9,349 nt of DNA. It comes from Treponema sp. GTDB lineage: Bacteria > Spirochaetota > Spirochaetia > Treponematales > Treponemataceae. Location: the NCBI GenBank assembly GCA_017613485.1, contig JAGADS010000263.1, positions 1 to 9,349 of the forward strand. Reading direction: 5' to 3'. This document shows positions 6,278-9,349 of this stretch, piece after piece. A program made the translations under genes and the position numbers. The notes beneath the pieces are model-generated. The model was not told the DNA's origin and searched no databases. It was given only the letters and a program-made list of their open reading frames with translations. Every line of letters begins with the position of its first letter. The stretch's first letter is position 1.

Positions 6278-8791
6278 ATGAAATTGTTCAGTTTTTTTGG
6301 TGGAAATAAAAAACGTACTGCGGTTATTGTTCAATGCAGGCTATCCTCAACAAGGCTTCCCAGAAAGGCACTTCTTCCCCTTGGAGGTAAGACTGTTCTG
6401 GAATGGACACTAACGGCGATGAAAAATGTAAAGGCAGATGAGTATTATCTTGCCACAGATACAGACAGCGAGGCAGAGCTTGCACCGATTGCAAAGAAAT
6501 GCAAGTGGGAGCTTTTTGCAGGTTCAAGAGATGATGTACTTGACCGCTTTTGCCGTGTCATAGAAAAATCAAAGGCACAGTATATTCTCCGTGCCACAGC
6601 AGACAATCCGTTTTTGTTCTACGAGGCGGCACAGGAACTTCTGGATGATTTTGCAGCCAGAGCCCAGACTTCTGGATTAGACTACATGACATATACAGGC
6701 CTTCCTCATGGAAGCGGAGTAGAGGTGTTCAAGGCGGATTCTCTGCTTCGTGCGGCAAAGCTTACAGAGAGCGATTACGACCATGAGCATGTGGGACCTG
6801 CCATTTACAATCATACAGACAGGTTCAAGAGCCTTTTTGTTCCTGCACCAGAAAAATACTCCTCCCCACAGATGCGTACGACAATCGACACCTTGTTTGA
6901 CTACAACAGAAGCCTTACAGTGGTAAAGAACGTGTCCGGGGATTCAACCGTAAAAAAGAGCTATTCATATCAGACAATAATCGATGCAATGAATCAGGAC
7001 AGCATAAAATATCCTGTTCTCTATGTGCCAAGCGTGGAAAAGGGGCATGGTACGGGGCATCTTCACCGTTGCCTGGATCTTGTCCTTAAGACAGGGGGCG
7101 ACATTTACATTCCAGAGGATGCAAGTCTTGAGCAGTGTTCTGTCCTTGTGCAGGAAGCAATTGACGGCGGACTTGACAGGTGGCATGTAACTTCAACACT
7201 TGATTATGCGAAACAATACAGGCTCTGTGTCGTTGACATGTTCCAGTCTTCCCCATCCCTCCTTAAAAAACTGTCTGAGTCTTGCTGTGTGGTGGCACTT
7301 GATGAGGGAGGAGATTCCACAGACTGTGTTGACTATCTTCTTGACATTATTCCCGCTGTTGGAATCAGCCGTGAGGCAAATTCAGTTGATCCTGCCTTTA
7401 TCTCTCTTCCTGAGCGGAGGCATGGAGCTGAGTCTATCGATGCAAAAATCCATACTGCAGTTGTTGTCCTTGGTGGAGAGGATCCAAGCGGACTTTCAGT
7501 TCCCACTGCAAATGCCCTTGCTGAGAATTCAATCTATGTAACTCTTGTCTGTCCTTCAGCACTGTCTGTTCAGGAAGTTCAGGGCAGAATCAGCGAGAAG
7601 AATTCCCAGTACATAAAGGTTGTTCCACCAGTTCAGAACCTAAAGGAAAGGCTTTACGAATTTGATCTTGTCGTCACGCATTACGGTTTTACTGCATTTG
7701 AGGCAAGTGCGGCAGGATGTGCAGTCATTCTTCTTGGAACTACCATACTCCATATTGAGCTTGCAAGAAAATACGGTTTTGCATGTCTTGAGTCAAATCA
7801 GATTTCATCCGAGGGCTTCAGGAATCTGCTTGAAAATCCGTCAGCAATAAGAAAGCAGGACAGTTTTGGAGAGCAGAAATCACTTCCCGACTACATCTCT
7901 GTTCTTGCCAAGGGAATGAAGCTGCCATGTCCAGTGTGCAGGTCAGAATTCCATGAGCAGGATAACCTTGTATCAAGGACACCGGAGAGGACGTTCAGAA
8001 GATGCCGTAACTGCGGAATGCTCTATCAGTCATGGACGGTTCAGTCAAAGCAGACAGAATACAATTACGATTACTTTTTCGCAGATTACCAGAAACAGTA
8101 CGGTAAGACATATCTTGATGATTTTTCTACAATCAAGGCACAGGGGGTTCGCCGTACAGGTATAATCGACATGCTCTACCGCAGAAAACATTCATCCGTG
8201 ACACCGACCATTCTTGACATAGGCTGTGCGATGGGACCCTTCCTTGATGCCGCCAATGACGCGGGATGGCAGGTTTTTGGAACAGATGTTGCATCTGATG
8301 CAGTTGACTATGTTCAGAATACCCTTCATTTCCCTGCGATAAAGGCATCTTTCCCCGATATAGACGTGACAAAGGAATTCGGAGTGGAGGCATTTGATGC
8401 CGTGACAATGTGGTTTGTAATCGAGCATTTCCAGGATCTGGATAAAGTCCTTAGGGCAGTATCAGGAATTGTACGCAAGGGCGGAATTTTTGCATTCAGC
8501 ACACCGTCTGCCGCAGGGGTAAGTGCGAAATACAACACAAAGGAATTTTTCAGGACAAGCCCGTCTGACCATTACAGCCTGTGGGAGCCGAAAAAAGCTG
8601 ATTCAATTCTTCGACGATATGGATTCAAAGTGTGCCGTATTGTGCCTACAGGAATCCATCCTGAGCGTTTCCCATGTGCGCGTAAAAAGAACCTTCAGTC
8701 TTCATCGCTCAAATTCAAGGCTCTTGGAACCATAAGCCGAATCTGTAAGCTGGGTGACACCTTTGAGGTATACTGCAGGAAGGAGAAATGA
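6278..8791 (+). CDS. spsF: Fusion: SpsF cytidylyltransferase + PseG/SpsG-like domain + zinc ribbon + SAM methyltransferase
   Basis: 837 residues with at least three enzymatic modules. Residues 12-245 are an SpsF/CMP-KDO-synthetase-like cytidylyltransferase: VQCRLSSTRLPRKAL (18-32) is the nucleotide-binding loop, and ADNPF (108-112) and LPHGSGVEVF (142-151) are family blocks. Residues 246-510 are a GT-B-like domain related to PseG/SpsG: GHGTGHLHRC (256-265) matches the GxGHxxRC motif holding the PseG catalytic His. LGGEDPSG (398-405) and THYGFTAFEASAAGC (467-481) match the GG and G-x-x-E nucleotide-binding parts. Cys551, Cys554, Cys576 and Cys579 form a zinc ribbon. Residues 640-760 are a class I methyltransferase with ILDIGCAMGPF (645-655) and FDAVTMWFVIEHF (706-718). 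I chose ATG 6278 over TTG 6251, which lies inside the upstream gene. It should yield or alter a CMP-activated, methylated sugar; the substrate is unknown. The symbol covers the first domain only. Confidence 0.88.
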   Translation: MKLFSFFGGNKKRTAVIVQCRLSSTRLPRKALLPLGGKTVLEWTLTAMKNVKADEYYLATDTDSEAELAPIAKKCKWELFAGSRDDVLDRFCRVIEKSKAQYILRATADNPFLFYEAAQELLDDFAARAQTSGLDYMTYTGLPHGSGVEVFKADSLLRAAKLTESDYDHEHVGPAIYNHTDRFKSLFVPAPEKYSSPQMRTTIDTLFDYNRSLTVVKNVSGDSTVKKSYSYQTIIDAMNQDSIKYPVLYVPSVEKGHGTGHLHRCLDLVLKTGGDIYIPEDASLEQCSVLVQEAIDGGLDRWHVTSTLDYAKQYRLCVVDMFQSSPSLLKKLSESCCVVALDEGGDSTDCVDYLLDIIPAVGISREANSVDPAFISLPERRHGAESIDAKIHTAVVVLGGEDPSGLSVPTANALAENSIYVTLVCPSALSVQEVQGRISEKNSQYIKVVPPVQNLKERLYEFDLVVTHYGFTAFEASAAGCAVILLGTTILHIELARKYGFACLESNQISSEGFRNLLENPSAIRKQDSFGEQKSLPDYISVLAKGMKLPCPVCRSEFHEQDNLVSRTPERTFRRCRNCGMLYQSWTVQSKQTEYNYDYFFADYQKQYGKTYLDDFSTIKAQGVRRTGIIDMLYRRKHSSVTPTILDIGCAMGPFLDAANDAGWQVFGTDVASDAVDYVQNTLHFPAIKASFPDIDVTKEFGVEAFDAVTMWFVIEHFQDLDKVLRAVSGIVRKGGIFAFSTPSAAGVSAKYNTKEFFRTSPSDHYSLWEPKKADSILRRYGFKVCRIVPTGIHPERFPCARKKNLQSSSLKFKALGTISRICKLGDTFEVYCRKEK
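8781..8786 (+). promoter_or_regulatory. Ribosome-binding site for the ATP-grasp gene
   Basis: AGGAGA lies at the end of the preceding gene, 8 nt before the ATG at 8795. Another ATG at 8788 is nearer the site but reaches a stop after five codons (8788-8805), so 8795 is the true start. Confidence 0.7.
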
Positions 8792-8794
8792 ACC

Positions 8795-9349
8795 ATGGAA
8801 GATAAGTATGTTTTGATTTTGGGTGCCGGATTGATGCAGAGACCTGCAATAGAAGCTGCCCGTGAGCTAGGATATAAAACTGTTGTCGCCGATGCCAATC
8901 CCCATGCCTTGTGCGTGCCGTTTGCAGACCGTTTAGAGAACATCGACCTAAAGGATAAGGAAGGACTTGCAAAGCTTGCTCTTTCCATGGGTGAAAGCCT
9001 TGAGGGTGTTTTTACCGCCGGAACTGATTTTTCTGCCTCGGTCTCCTATGTTGCCCAGAAATGCAAATTTCATGCACATTCATATCAGGCATCATGCAAC
9101 GCAAGCAATAAAGTCCTCATGCGGGAATGCTTTGACAAGTACAATGTACCGTCTCCTAAATTCAAGCAGATTCACAGAACTCAGATAGCCATGTACATAA
9201 AGCCGTCTGTCCTGAGTGAAATACAGTTTCCGATGGTTGTAAAGCCTGTGGACAATATGGGTGCAAGGGGATGCCGTCTTGTAAGGAATCAGGATGAATT
9301 CCTTCCGTGCATAGAGGATGCAGTGCGTAACTCAAGGAGCGGAAACTCA
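8795..9349 (+). CDS. ATP-grasp family ligase, 3'-truncated by the window edge
   Basis: 185 residues are visible and the frame is open to the last base. ATP-grasp enzymes join a carboxylate to an amine, thiol or similar group through an acyl-phosphate. Residues 4-35 form the Rossmann-like pre-ATP-grasp domain, with VLILGAGLMQRPAIEAARELG as in PurK/CarB-type proteins. SNKVLMRECFDKYNVPSPKF (104-123) is the usual linker, with Lys106 as the first ATP-binding lysine. FPMVVKPVDNMGARGCRLV (145-163) has the second lysine, Lys150, and the glycine-rich loop. The catalytic C-terminal part is outside the window, so substrate class cannot be judged. The gene starts 3 nt after the fusion gene's stop, so it belongs to the same operon. 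A role in attaching an amino-acid or acyl group to the glycan or its precursor is inference. Confidence 0.88.
   Translation, partial: MEDKYVLILGAGLMQRPAIEAARELGYKTVVADANPHALCVPFADRLENIDLKDKEGLAKLALSMGESLEGVFTAGTDFSASVSYVAQKCKFHAHSYQASCNASNKVLMRECFDKYNVPSPKFKQIHRTQIAMYIKPSVLSEIQFPMVVKPVDNMGARGCRLVRNQDEFLPCIEDAVRNSRSGNS

Noticed and set aside
8788..8805. Five-codon upstream frame (ATG 8788 to TAA 8805) overlapping the start of the ATP-grasp gene.
   Set aside because: Too short to mean anything, and the ATG arises from the AATGA overlap with the previous stop codon.

Overview
The window looks like chromosomal DNA from a spirochaete of the genus Treponema, probably a commensal (gut, rumen or oral) type rather than T. 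pallidum. This is inferred from gene content: a SPASM-domain protein resembling a family I remember as spirochaete-restricted, an excisionase-type HTH fused to a PTS IIA(Ntr) domain, and an SpsF-type sugar cytidylyltransferase. Base composition is moderate and coding density is very high. No stretch without a gene exceeds about 100 bases. There are no rRNAs, tRNAs, CRISPR arrays, insertion sequences or phage genes that I can see.

Layout. (1) Positions 1-1655, plus strand: the C-terminal two-thirds of an MgtE magnesium transporter, cut by the window start, then a GTG-initiated HTH-EIIA(Ntr) regulatory fusion. (2) Positions 1656-1751: a short convergent intergenic gap holding a 9-bp perfect hairpin and an imperfect 30-bp-period tandem repeat. 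(3) Positions 1752-2912, minus strand: a secreted transglutaminase-like protein of unknown role. (4) Positions 2943-3623, plus strand: an RluA-family pseudouridine synthase, divergent from (3) with only 30 bp between start codons and apparently leaderless. (5) Positions 3680 to the window end, plus strand: a tightly packed four-gene operon, preceded by a perfect 8-bp inverted repeat that ends 3 nt before the first start codon.

The operon is the interesting part. Gene A (3680-5335) has an N-terminal region resembling a worn SpsF cytidylyltransferase and a C-terminal SPASM metal-cluster motif, but no radical-SAM CX3CX2C motif anywhere. Gene B (5310-6272) is a GT2-like glycosyltransferase overlapping A by 26 nt. 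Gene C (6278-8791) is a large fusion of an SpsF-like cytidylyltransferase, a PseG/SpsG-like nucleotide-sugar hydrolase domain, a Cys4 zinc ribbon and a class I SAM methyltransferase. Gene D (8795 to the window end) is an ATP-grasp ligase, incomplete. Together they suggest synthesis, CMP activation, methylation, possible ligation to an acyl or amino group, and transfer of a nonulosonic-acid-like sugar. Flagellin or a surface glycan are plausible targets. A NeuB/SpsE-type synthase, the step between the PseG-like and SpsF-like reactions, is not in this window and would be expected nearby.
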